Of a stretch of DNA of 64,000 nucleotides, positions 35,456 through 46,050 are shown in pieces. The stretch lies in assembly GCA_959347315.1 (NCBI GenBank), contig OY365814.1:1554033-1618032 (forward strand). Reading direction: 5' to 3'. This DNA is from Bimastos eiseni (taxonomy: Eukaryota > Annelida > Clitellata > Crassiclitellata > Lumbricidae). Every line of letters starts with the position of its first letter. The first letter of the stretch is position 1. The notes under the pieces were generated by a model, which had not been told where the DNA came from, ran no database searches, and worked only from the letters and a program-made list of their open reading frames with translations. The position numbers and the translations under genes were made by a program.

Positions 35456-35935
35456 CAGGGTGGGCCAGTAGGATTGCACCAACTTTGCATGCAAATGACT
35501 CCGCCAATATTTGAAAGTTATTTTTACCTAATACGTCAAATCAAAGATATTTCACTCTAGTATTAGAGTAAAAAAAGCCAAACTGGTACTAGTTTTAAGC
35601 TTAAGAAAATATTTGGAGCAGCCCTAGCTGCCCAATTTTGTTGTCGTTAGTGACGTAATGTTGCGCCATTGACAGACGATGATCGAGTCTTGGTTCGACT
35701 TATGCAAACTGTTAAGGGATTTAATACCTATCAAATGATGAAAGAGTTTCCTAACAGAGTATGGAATAAATATACCTTAAATCGTCATGAAGGCTGAAAG
35801 TGCAATAGCCATTGTTTTCATAGGCTAATACTAGAGTGAACTACCTTTGATTTGACGCATTAAGTATAAATATCTTTCAAATATTGGCGGAGTTATTTGC
35901 ATACAAAGTTGGTGCATTTCCACTGGCCCACCCTG
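35456..35935 (+). mobile_element. Internally deleted mariner-type element
   Basis: 480 bp bounded by CAGGGTGGGCCAGT...ACTGGCCCACCCTG with TA on both sides. The inverted repeats are long (about 110 bp: tgcaccaactttg.atgcaaa, ctccgccaatatttgaaag, tcactctagtatta). The centre still encodes a transposase helix-turn-helix remnant (TDDDRVLVRLMQTVKGFNTY then QMMKEFPNRVWNKYTLNR) typical of mariner-like N-termini. It sits inside the hAT transposase between VYVQYR and the ESMEDLF segment. Confidence 0.8.
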
Positions 35936-36499
35936 TATTATATGGAACGGAGAATCTATGGAAGACTTGTTTTGCAAGGGAATGCCGGAGCGTACAACAG
36001 AAGAAGCTATCTTCAAAGCGGTTAATGCTCTCTTTGAAGAACATGGACTTGCGTGGGCACAATGCATTGTACTGTGCACTGACGGCGCTGTCGCTATGAC
36101 AGAAAAGGCGTCTGGTTTGGTTGGACGGGCGAAACAAGAAGCTCCACGTATTACAGCAACCCACTGCATGATTCATCCTGAGGCTATAGCTTCAAAAGAA
36201 ATAGATGAAAGATCTTGCTGATGCATTTTCCACGTGCATCAAAATCTGTATTTTACTAAAGCCAGACCACTCAATCATCGTCTGTTTGAAGCCCTATGCG
36301 TGAAATGGAAGCCGATCACGAGCAATTGTTGCTGCCTACGGAGGTCAGGTGGCTGTTGCGATCGAGGCCGCGTTATGGAGCGATTGTATGAACTGCGAGA
36401 ACTTATAAATTTTCTAAATGAACATATTTCATCACTGGCATTTTTTTCTAGCAGATGAGAAACATGGGTTGCAAGGTTGGCTTATCTTGCGGATATTTT

Positions 36500-38690
36500 T
36501 TATATTTTGAACAGCTTAAATCGCTCAAAGATTCAAATGTGCTGAAAACACGCGACAAAATTGATGCCTTCTGGAAGAACATATGGAAGACAAGATGCGA
36601 ATAAGATGTATATGAAATGTTTCCTTTGCTGAGTGACTTTCTGACAGTCAGGAGACTGTAAAGGATGTCATCGCGAGCAATATTGTAAACCATCAGTGCT
36701 TTTTCTGGCGAAACGCTGCGAAACGTCGTTTCGGCTAGTTTTTCAGTTAATAAAAAGAAAAATAGCAATTGTGCAAAACTCTGAATATAAAACTTAGCGA
36801 TGTTGATCTTTTACTTTCTAAAATTTATGAAAATCTAAGTGCATAGATTGCGATCATTGTGTCATATAAAAATAATTTTAATTAGAAGATAATTCTATTT
36901 GAGAAAGAAAGGCATCCAAAAATGAGATGTAAATTGCAGTTCTGTAATAATTTTCATCCAATATTGAAGGGATATTGCATCGTTTGGTCTGTCTTTAAGC
37001 CAGTCTAGGCCTTGACAATGAAAATTCATATTTGTCTGCAACCACAGTAACTGCCATTTAAAGATCATGGAATTCTGTAGGCCAATCTGCAATCTCGCAA
37101 ACATAGCATTTCAGGTATCATATCATCTACAAAAGACAATGCTTCCACTAAGTCAAAAGTCGAAAGGCGAGTACTGATTATTTCTAGACAAATGCAGTGG
37201 CGGCTCTAGGTTTTTCCATCGGGAGAGGTCCCGGGACGGGGGGGAGGCAATTGGATTCCCGAATTTATCGAAACTGAGAGTGCTAGGTATAGCTCCACTC
37301 TGAGTGACATCGGCCAGATACATGTATATGCATTATAAAGCAACATCAATTCTTCACATTAATAAACTAGCTATTTTTAATCGAATGACTTTATTTAAAA
37401 GTAAAGCATTAGCTGTGCACATTACATACACCTAATGAACGGCAAGTCTATGATTGTCATGTCAAGAGTCAAACTTGGCAGTTTGCACTTACCAAAATCA
37501 ATTAGTTTTTTAACAATTATATTCATTTTGATTAAATACGCATTTACTAAAACACACACAACATTTTGAAACAGTAAATTCAATAAAATTACGTTGGCCT
37601 GATTGTATACTTTTATGGTAGCCTAATACTACTTAGGTTCTATTTTAGCATGATGATGGATTGTATGTACAGTATACTGTAAAACAGTATTAACCAATTA
37701 CAACAGCCACATTCGTCTAGATTTCGTTCTAGCAAAGTTTTCAATTACTACGTTATTTTAATCAACATTACTTGCGAATTGTCTTTCGATCGCAATCAAG
37801 ACTTTTCACGTTTCCCTAGAATCACACATCTACATGTAGATGCTTTAGTTTGTAATTTTGCGTTTGCAAAATTGATATTTTGCATCCTTTTCATCAAAAA
37901 AATGTTTATTTTTTAAAATAAGGCCCACTTTTCGCAAACTATCTCAGAGGGAACGGCTGCTTCCTCTGCTCTCCTCTGTCTACGCCTCTCATCGTTCGCT
38001 CCTATTTGCCTTGTAGAATATGGAACCCAGATTATTTAAGGAGGAAGTAACGGAATGACACTTACTGAAGGTAGTACATAATCTAATTTATTTATTATGG
38101 TATTGCCTTTCCTTATATAAAGCTGTTTGAAATAGGCCTACTAGGTGTCTTGCAAAAGGACATATCCTAGCTGGCACAATCTGGTTTACACAGTCTGAAT
38201 CCTTCTTCGACCACCAGCGCCAACCAATCCCTACTATGAGACAGATGAATATCAACCCGCCACGAGTGTGGATTTCACAACATGCAGTCTTTCTTCATGC
38301 AGGTCATGATAAGAAAACATCATAATAGCGTATTGAGACTACCGAGATCGCAAGCAGAAAGTATCCAAATGTATGTCAACCAGTCAAAAGAATGAAACTT
38401 CACATAGCGCCACCTCACATAAATTTATTCATAACAGCTCTATAGTTTGTCGTTTGCAGCTGATATTTTTCATCTCCTTAAGAAAGGTATTACATGTATC
38501 TGGTCAATTATTATTGTTATTTTTGTGTCAAAATCTTAATATAGAATCGAAACGCAGGTTACCATTGGATAATCATTCTGCCAGTATATACTAGTGTTGC
38601 AGGGTGACCTGTAAGCGGAACCCTTGGCTCTATTGGGTCTGACTTTTGATAGTTATTGAGTACATGATTCTTATGATTATATGCTGGAAA
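36500..38690. other. Spacer between hAT remnant and arm C, no gene recognised
   Basis: No domain-bearing frame was seen. At 37196 'gcagtggcggctctaggttt' resembles another hAT-type terminus, but its partner end was not located. Confidence 0.4.
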
Positions 38691-38798
38691 TTAAAAAAAA
38701 AAGTCTCTGTAATGTGTATGAATAATTTTATTTAATCGAATAAATTGTAATTTTTTAAAGATTATTTGTTTGTCAGATTCTGTTGATGTATATTTACT

Positions 38799-39671
38799 TT
38801 AATTTCGACTTAGCTTGTAAATACTAAAAACTTTTCGTGAATCAATTAACCGAGATCCTAAGACGATCAATTGTTGCTTTTCTTCGTCATAATACAATCT
38901 AAGTGGAACATCAATAAACGTTTCTTCTTTTTCTTTTGTTGGACAAAGAATTCTATTCCATTTAAGATCGGAATTCAATAGAATAACTCGACTTCCATTT
39001 CTCCAGTTGCCAGCCACGAACACTCGATCGTCTGAATCGAGTGAGAGATAGACAGGTCTACACAATTTTTGTGCTTTACCTGAGGGAATGAAACGACGGA
39101 TGACCGTCTGTCCATCACTTGACAATTCATATACGAACCACTTTGTCTCATTAATCCTTCTGTAAAGGATGACGAAAGTCTCGATGCATGTTTTCACTGC
39201 TTGAATTGGATACAAGACGTCTCTTGGTAAATGAACGGATCGAATGAGTTTTGCGTCTGATCCGTATATATCCAGAATGAAAGATGAACTGGTTAGCACC
39301 AACAATTGTCCATCACTGGACACTGACAGAATACGTAGAGCATAACTAAAGTGCAGCCATTTTATGATTTTGTGATGATCATCTACTTCTATAGTTACCT
39401 TCCAGATGCATTTATTATTAAAGTCAGAGATGTAAAGACAATTTTCCTTCTGACTGGATCCAATGTCTTGTGGATATTCAATCTCATCTATTTCAACATC
39501 TTTCTTAGGAGGAAATAGATTTCGATTCTCAAAGACACGAATTGTAGCTAGAATGACAGTTTTAGAGCGATATGCTCCACAGAGGACGAAGATTTCGTCT
39601 CCCAGTTTAGTCACTCCGTACACCTTCTCATCCATTGCTACGTCTCTACTCTGCATGAAGTTGATGGAAAT
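38799..39671 (-). CDS. NHL-like beta-propeller exon, immune-module copy C
   Basis: Open exon after acceptor AATTTTCAG (before 39671), ending at a TAA at 38799. 285 residues from the internal Met. It has the same blades as copy B: KVYGVTKLGDEIFVLCGAYR, ENCLYISDFNNKCIWKV, LSVSSDGQLLVLTSSSFILD, SLDSDDRVFVAGNW and RVILLNSDLKWNRIL. About 42 residue differences from copy B, roughly seven of them in the first 94 positions. No stops, so the frame has been maintained since duplication or the duplication is young. Upstream exons F-box-like and CARD are absent in this copy. Confidence 0.65.
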   Translation of the reverse strand: MSINFMQSRDVAMDEKVYGVTKLGDEIFVLCGAYRSKTVILATIRVFENRNLFPPKKDVEIDEIEYPQDIGSSQKENCLYISDFNNKCIWKVTIEVDDHHKIIKWLHFSYALRILSVSSDGQLLVLTSSSFILDIYGSDAKLIRSVHLPRDVLYPIQAVKTCIETFVILYRRINETKWFVYELSSDGQTVIRRFIPSGKAQKLCRPVYLSLDSDDRVFVAGNWRNGSRVILLNSDLKWNRILCPTKEKEETFIDVPLRLYYDEEKQQLIVLGSRLIDSRKVFSIYKLSRN

Positions 39672-40003
39672 CTGAAAATTAACTAAAATGAAGAAAAGCA
39701 GAAAATTTAATTCGCTTTAATTTCTGTTAATGATGTTCTTTTTAAATAACCCTATTAATGTTATATATTCACATTTCAATTTTCGATCCATGTCTTCATT
39801 ACTGTAATTTTAGTTACATAAAAAATACTAAAGCGCATCTGGCAAACATTTGTTCTATCATTCAGTCATTGCCTCTCACCAGAACCCAAAGTAAAATATT
39901 ATTAACAAATTATTATTAACTAGTTCTACTTATACACCCATTATGTTCCAATTATATTAAAAGTGAGCACTAATACATGTAGTTATTTAGACCTTCTTAG
40001 TAA

Positions 40004-40077
40004 TATATATATATAAACATACATATAAATAAACAAATAAATATATATATCTATATATATATATAAATATATATATA
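40004..40077. repeat. AT-rich tandem tract
   Basis: atatatata / aaataaatata run at the position matching 29065-29090 in copy B. Confidence 0.85.
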
Positions 40078-40773
40078 ACTTTATGCTTTTTTCATGTTTT
40101 TTTCATAACTTCCTTTTTCACTTATATCATCCGTTTAGGCTTACAAATATAAATCATGTCTTCCAATTCCACCTTATGGTTTCTTCTATAGTCTTTATTT
40201 CACTCAAAAAGACAACGGAAAGACAATTTGAGCAACTTTGCGATAATTAAAATTACCATGAATATCAAACTGTGTGCATTCTACACTGTCTACAGCAGCA
40301 GCTAGGTGATTTTGATTTAAATATAATGATCCGTTATTATGGAAAGTCCATTGACTCCACCTTTTCCGGCTGTAAATGTTACTTTATACCTCCAAAGTCA
40401 ACCATAAGCGTTTACAAAACGAACTTGACAATGCTGATGTGTGAAGTGTGTGAGTAAACAGTGTAATAGTAAATTAGCCTTTTCACTAGATCTCTCAAAC
40501 TCTCACGTGTAAATTACCTCAAACTACGATTCGAGCAGAGACCTACAAAATGAGAAAGGTCATTTCGTCATTAAGCGCAACCTTGGTAGATTAAGTTTCG
40601 TTCTATCAATTAATATTTATTATAACTCTTTTCCTGACTCAATTTTTCATATCTAATAAATTTATTCTCAAATTATATGTCTCACTTGTCTGCTTAGACA
40701 TTTCAATAATTTGAGCCGAGCATGTTGATTGCACGTTTTAAGTTTTCCTAAAAATGATTTCATTTTTTAATAC

Positions 40774-41110
40774 TTGCCAACGGATTTCTTGAATTGGTTC
40801 TCTTCAATTTGTAACATCGTTGAAATAATTGCATCATTAATTGCAGAGAGTTTTTCTGTCAACTGATTCGATTCGTACAGCGACTGAATATATTCAAGTG
40901 CTGCTTGTGAATTACACCTGATCCAAACGATTACAGTCTGTCTTTTCAGCTGAGAGTTCAGAATTTCTACGTCTTCGACCTTCAGTTGACTGATGAGTTC
41001 TTCAGTTCGATGTGACCGTGGTTCAGTATTGTTAAGAAGATCTTCGATGTTTTGACGAAGTTGCTGTGTTTCCTCTGCGTCACGAGTTTGCAATTTGACT
41101 TTTATTACAA
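40774..41110 (-). CDS. TRADD-N-like exon, immune-module copy C
   Basis: 337 nt with acceptor GACTTTAG before 41110, open to TAA at 40767-40769. Encodes QLRQNIEDLLNNTEPRSHRT, then VIVWIRCNSQAALEYIQSLY. No CARD exon precedes it before arm C ends at 44618. Confidence 0.5.
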
Positions 41111-41139
41111 CTAAAGTCAAAAACATATTTTGAATGCCA

Positions 41140-42270
41140 AATTATTTACTAAGACGTAGATTTAGTTCAAAGCAGCTTGCAACGAAGCTTATACACAGTT
41201 CAACGTATTCTGCCTTGGTTTGGCCATTATACCTCTTCATATACATATTCATGAGCTCAATTGATTATAAATTAATCAATAACTACTGCAAACTTTCATC
41301 GTCAATTATATTGCAAAAACAGTCAAAATCAGCAAAATATTTAAATAGAATTCTAAGATATAGATTGATTATGAACTAATCTAACTTATGACTACCTAGC
41401 CAGCCTAGATTAGCTAATAGCGCTTCTTAAGTCAGATATCTACCTCCCACGGGAATGGAGCAGATCTGCAGTGGATTTCTGTAGTGTTCATTTGGATTCT
41501 TTCTTTGTATAAATTCTGTCGATTGCTTCTTCTCGGATGATTGTTGCCTCTAGCCTCTTCACCTCAAATGTTTCTGTGCTGTCCTCCACTTGCACTCGTC
41601 ACGTCCGAATGATGAATCGGACTTAATGTGATACTTGCGTAGCCTCGATTCCGTTGACAAGTATGTCAGAAGAGATACACTATAGATGCCGATATTAATC
41701 TCTCAGTCCATCTATATTAACGTGAAAAGAGTTTCTGCATTCCACCGCTCATGACCGATAGTTCGAGAACGAAAATAACTCCTGATTTCACACGGAGAAT
41801 ACATCCATCATTACTCGACGATCACAGTACTGTTCGCCACTACACCATTCGCACCCCTCAGCAGTTCTAGACGAACCTGGGTCAAATAACTGTCCGAACT
41901 CCTAAAACTTCCTTAAGAGTTCGCAACTTGAGAATTACGTGTTGACTTTTCTCAGCACCAGCAATACTGAACATCTTATTGCAAACTCTCGCAGCCCGGA
42001 TAACGCATTTCCGCCGTACAATCCCCAGCAGACGACCGATGACCAAAATCAGATCTTTTAACATTGCCTCCTGAATGTCAAATTGCAAACGACCAGTTCT
42101 CCCCAACAACACTGTTACTAAGGGCTCTAATTTAATCTTATAGCGCTTTTACATTATATTTATGGGCTGGCAATAATTAACTCTGAATTAATTTAACTAA
42201 TTAACATTGACTGTATATTATAATGTTAATCATACATAAGAAATGTGGGTTTTAATAGGAACATCGCTAC
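41140..42270. other. Insertion unique to copy C, no gene recognised
   Basis: Copy B has no counterpart between its equivalent of 41140 and 42270. A minus-strand frame at 41882-42112 (LGRTGRLQFDIQEAMLKDLI) carries no motif I recognise. Confidence 0.4.
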
Positions 42271-42573
42271 ACAGTTGAATATAAAAATATGCCGTAGGCT
42301 GTTGTTGCATGACAAATAAATGTTTCGTTTGACTTAACACAGAGAACATTATCATGCAACAAAAAGTCATCATCGCGCGGACAATTATTGTTATAACGTA
42401 AATATTCGAATTGATCAATCTCAAGAGTTAACGATATACGCTGCTATAAAGATTATGGAGCAAAGCCAGTGGCTGGGAATAAGATGAATTATGAATTAAT
42501 AAAACTTTATATAGCGCTTCTTCCAGAGATCTACTCTGAGACACTGTCAGGCTGGCCTATGTTTTGTTAAATG

Positions 42574-43606
42574 CAGTGGCGTAGCGAGGAGGCGAAGGGG
42601 GCGAACCGCCCCAGGTGGAACTTTTCCTAGGGACGGCATTTTGGGCAAAAAATAAACTACAAATATTGTTGTACAAGATGTATTTTTCAGGATTCTTGTT
42701 GCTCTTGTTTAAACCTGGTACAATGTTATTTGGCTTTCTCTCGAAATAAAACTAACGTATACGATATGCCGAAGTGTCATCGAAATGATCAAATGGCCCC
42801 TTGTGTTTTTGGATTTCTTTTGGATATAAAAAGTTTCGTGTCAGAAGGTTCTACCGAACTTCTGGAACAAAATGTGCAGATATGGTAAATTATTATGAAG
42901 GTGACATTGATGGAAATCATATGTTCCGAGAAATTAATGACTGCAAGATGCTATTAAGTGATAGAAACCAAAGCGACGTAGTTAGTCCTGATGTACCAGT
43001 GTATCAACTGAAATTTTTGATATAATTAAGGCGAAGATGTGTTTCCTAATCTGCGAATTATTTTAAAACTGCTTCTAATCATTGCAGTTTCTATTGCTAC
43101 TCGTAAACTCAAATTAATACGGACCTATTCACGAATCGCGAAGCACAATGAGACATAACCGATTGAATAATTTGGCGCTTCTCAGCATTTAAATAGAGGT
43201 TTTCGATCAATTTGATTTTGACAAAATAACAGATGAGTCTCGCATCTGCAAATGCTAGAAAAATTCGCTTGTAACCAGATGCCTTAAAACTAAGCAGGTG
43301 TATGTTACAATGTCAACATTTTTTAAACTAGCACAAGTTACTGCTGACCGCTTTGTTCAAATTAATGTTTTCTTAAAATCTGTTATTTTGTATAAAAATA
43401 GTTCATAAATTATGTTTCATCACTTATTACAGAGCCAAGAACCACTAGCACTGAATAAAATCAAAAATCATTTGTAATATTTGTAAATTGTAATTGTATA
43501 AATAATAACACAGTACTATGAATGATTTAAAATATACAACAAAATTAATAAAGGGCGCAGACATTAAATCTTGCCCCTGGACGCTGAAAGCCCTTGTTAC
43601 GCCACA
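42574..43606. mobile_element. hAT-like repeat block in copy C
   Basis: Starts CAGTGGCGTAGCGAGG at 42574. Its other end 'cccttgttacgccacag' near 43603 matches the inverse of 26314. It contains a 42801-43025 frame of unknown origin. Confidence 0.4.
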
Positions 43607-43611
43607 GTATA

Positions 43612-43795
43612 GAAGCTAGACCAAAGCATAATGGTGCTTAAGTAGAAGCTGGATTAATGAGAGAATACCGTTACGCAGAAGTGAAATCGATGAAAAGAAG
43701 GTTGTGTAAGTAGAAACTGGATTGGTGAAAAGAAATACGAATAAGTGGAAACTGGATAGATTAAAGGGATCACATGCTTAGGTAGAAACCTGGCA
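43612..43795. repeat. Dispersed ~40-bp minisatellite in copy C
   Basis: 'gtagaagctggattaatgag', 'gtagaaactggattggtgaa' units; inverse of 26120-26313. Confidence 0.6.
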
Positions 43796-44618
43796 CAGTG
43801 TTATTTGGCTTTTTCTCGAAATAAAACTAACGTATACGATATGCCGAAGTGTCATCGAAATGATCGAATGGCCCCTTGTGCTTATACACATCAGAGCAGT
43901 CCTCAGGCAATTTGGCGCCTTAGGCATTCATCTGTATAAAAGCGCCCCACTCTCGTTGCATGAAAACTAAAATGTGATAAACATGAGGTCAGGCAAATAC
44001 TACACGGGGCAAACAAAATTTATAGAGTTTATAGACGATTCTGGCATATGAAAATTAATAGGGAAAGGGCATGAGATCCAATGAGGTGCTTGGTTTGAAT
44101 ATCGTTGTTGGAATAACCCTAAAACCCGTTTTTTATAACTATTTTATGAATTTGTTTCGTATCATCATAAAATTTTATTCCCGAAAACTTAACCATATTA
44201 TCCCTAAGCTTCGGCCCCCCTAAAATATGGGGCCCTAAGCGGCTTCCTGGATACTTCCGCTACTAAACGCAAGTAATTTAATCTAATAAACGTACAAAAG
44301 TAACAAATTCACAAAATAAATTATTTTCATTTGTAACTAAAGCTAGTGTAGACATATTTAGCCGGTAAGCCGAAACCAAGTTGAGATGAAAATAATAAAT
44401 ATTATAAAGATGCAGTTGATCTTGTAATAAGGCCTAATCATAATAGAATATAATAATATGGCCTGCAACTAGCGCCTTTGAGTAGATATCTTGAAGAGGC
44501 GCTATATCAAATATTTTTGATTGAACTAAAGTCAACGTTCGCTGGACATTTATGATTGTTTTATTTATAATGAATTAAACCATAATTTTGAGAGTTTACA
44601 AAACAAGCTGCCATCTTG

Positions 44619-46050
44619 CAGAAGCTATTTATGGCAAGAGGGGGTTTTGTCCGGGGGTTAATGTCCTGCCTGAAACAGGAGGGGGGGTTATGTCAGAGGA
44701 TGGGTTTTTTCAGAGGATTTTGTCCTACACCCGTCCACCAATACCCTAAAATGTCTGTCGATAAGGCCTTACTAGCGAGATTCCTTTGCAGCCTCTTTCT
44801 GGAGATTACTGGATTATCTGCCGCAAATATTAATACTAACTTATATTTTATGCGATTTTTATGTAAATGTGAGCTTTTATCTGTTGTTGAAACAGAAAAA
44901 TGATTGATTTATTGATTGATTGATTGAAAGGAGTCTCGATGCCATTTCTCATGAGCATTCTTGTCGTGGTGGATATTGCACAGATTCATATGACAACAAC
45001 GAAAATGAATATAAAGGTGGAAACTGTTGATTTACTCAAAATGAGTAAGATCTGTCTGAAAAACTTCTGTTTGTACTCGGACAGTGCTAGTCTCAGGCAT
45101 CGATGAAACAGGAGGACAAAGCTAAGGATTTTTTTCACTCAGTGTCTTTAAACTGAAGTTTCTACTAATAAGAAACTGGATCTCTATAGCAGGCTTATTT
45201 TACTAGTTTCTGCTTCCTCGTATCTTGCTTGGCTCATTATAGAAATAGCCTATTCACTGAAATTGGTTTCAGCGAAGCATTTTGGTCACTCCAACTCGGA
45301 CAATAGCTTCAGCCAATCGACAACTGTAAACGGTGCCCTGATGCTTTTATTATCTTTTCTGCAATCTTTTCTTTTGCGCCGTCGATTGATGCACTTGGCA
45401 CTACACACTGGCGCAATAGAAATGCTGATTAATACTAATAATACTAATAAAACTGGCAGAGGTTTGAATCTCGATCTGTCACGTTTGCTAATCTACGAAA
45501 GCTTAGCTACAATTACTCCAGAATGCCTTAAGAGACTTACTCAGCTGGTTTGTCGGTGATCGTGGCTATGTGGAGAGATCTTAATCTCGGGCTAGCATGC
45601 CTGGGGCGCACGTAGACCATGCGACATCCATTCAGCCACATGGCGAAGTATCTCACGCTATTACTTCGCACTGCGTGTGAAAACGATCAGTGTCAAGACA
45701 GTTCTGCTGATGTATTAAGACGTGTCTGTATTAGTATTATAATGATAGTTGGTCTTTCATCTGCGCTCTAAAGCAGGCAGTCATGCGTTCTTGTATCCGT
45801 CGGTAGGTCCAATGCTTAATGATGGCTAACTAGGGCACCCTCTATGTAGCTACATGAAAGTCTGCATGCAATAACGTTTGAATGTTGCCTCTTGTTAAAC
45901 CAGTTGAATAAAAATCAATCTGTTTCTCCAGAACTCTAGCGCAATATTTAAAATAGATCTTGAAAAAGAATTTTAAATTGACCAACGTCCAACAGTTCAG
46001 AACATGGCACGGAAACAGCATACCCAAGCCTCTGTGTTTTCACCATAACA
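44619..46050. other. Spacer, no gene recognised
   Basis: Plus-strand frames at 44616-44903 and 45263-45559 have no recognisable domains or splice-linked partners. Confidence 0.4.

Larger units (their letters stand above)
32686..36480 (+). pseudogene. hAT transposase (ZBED5-like), split by two insertions
   Basis: Left terminus CAGAAGTTTTCAAACTGTGG at 32686. The N-terminal part at about 32995-33237 (QYNSEYISYDLNAVGTNADQ, then KRHLTTMHADVADKPKAFFE) has the BED-finger His region. The body resumes at about 35190 (RKPHTIAEELILPAAVDMCD, IPLSDNTVS, VNFAIQIDASTDIASVTQML) and again at 35945-36200 (EDLFCKGMPERTTEEAIFKA, CTDGAVAMTEKASGLVG, THCMIHPEA). The DASTDIAS and CTDGA..MT..SGL motifs belong to the hAT RNase-H-like core. 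Stops, frameshifts and two nested elements (33245-35098 and 35456-35935) make it dead. The right terminus was not found. Confidence 0.75.
38697..44618 (-). repeat. Inverted-repeat arm C (partner 26697-30405)
   Basis: Reverse complement of arm B, ending at 44618 exactly at 'gccatcttg'. That is the same boundary word (caagatggcagcttg) that abuts the CARD-side intron in the other copies. Extra sequence relative to B: about 41140-42270 (unique) and a rearranged duplicate at about 42790-43800. Confidence 0.7.
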
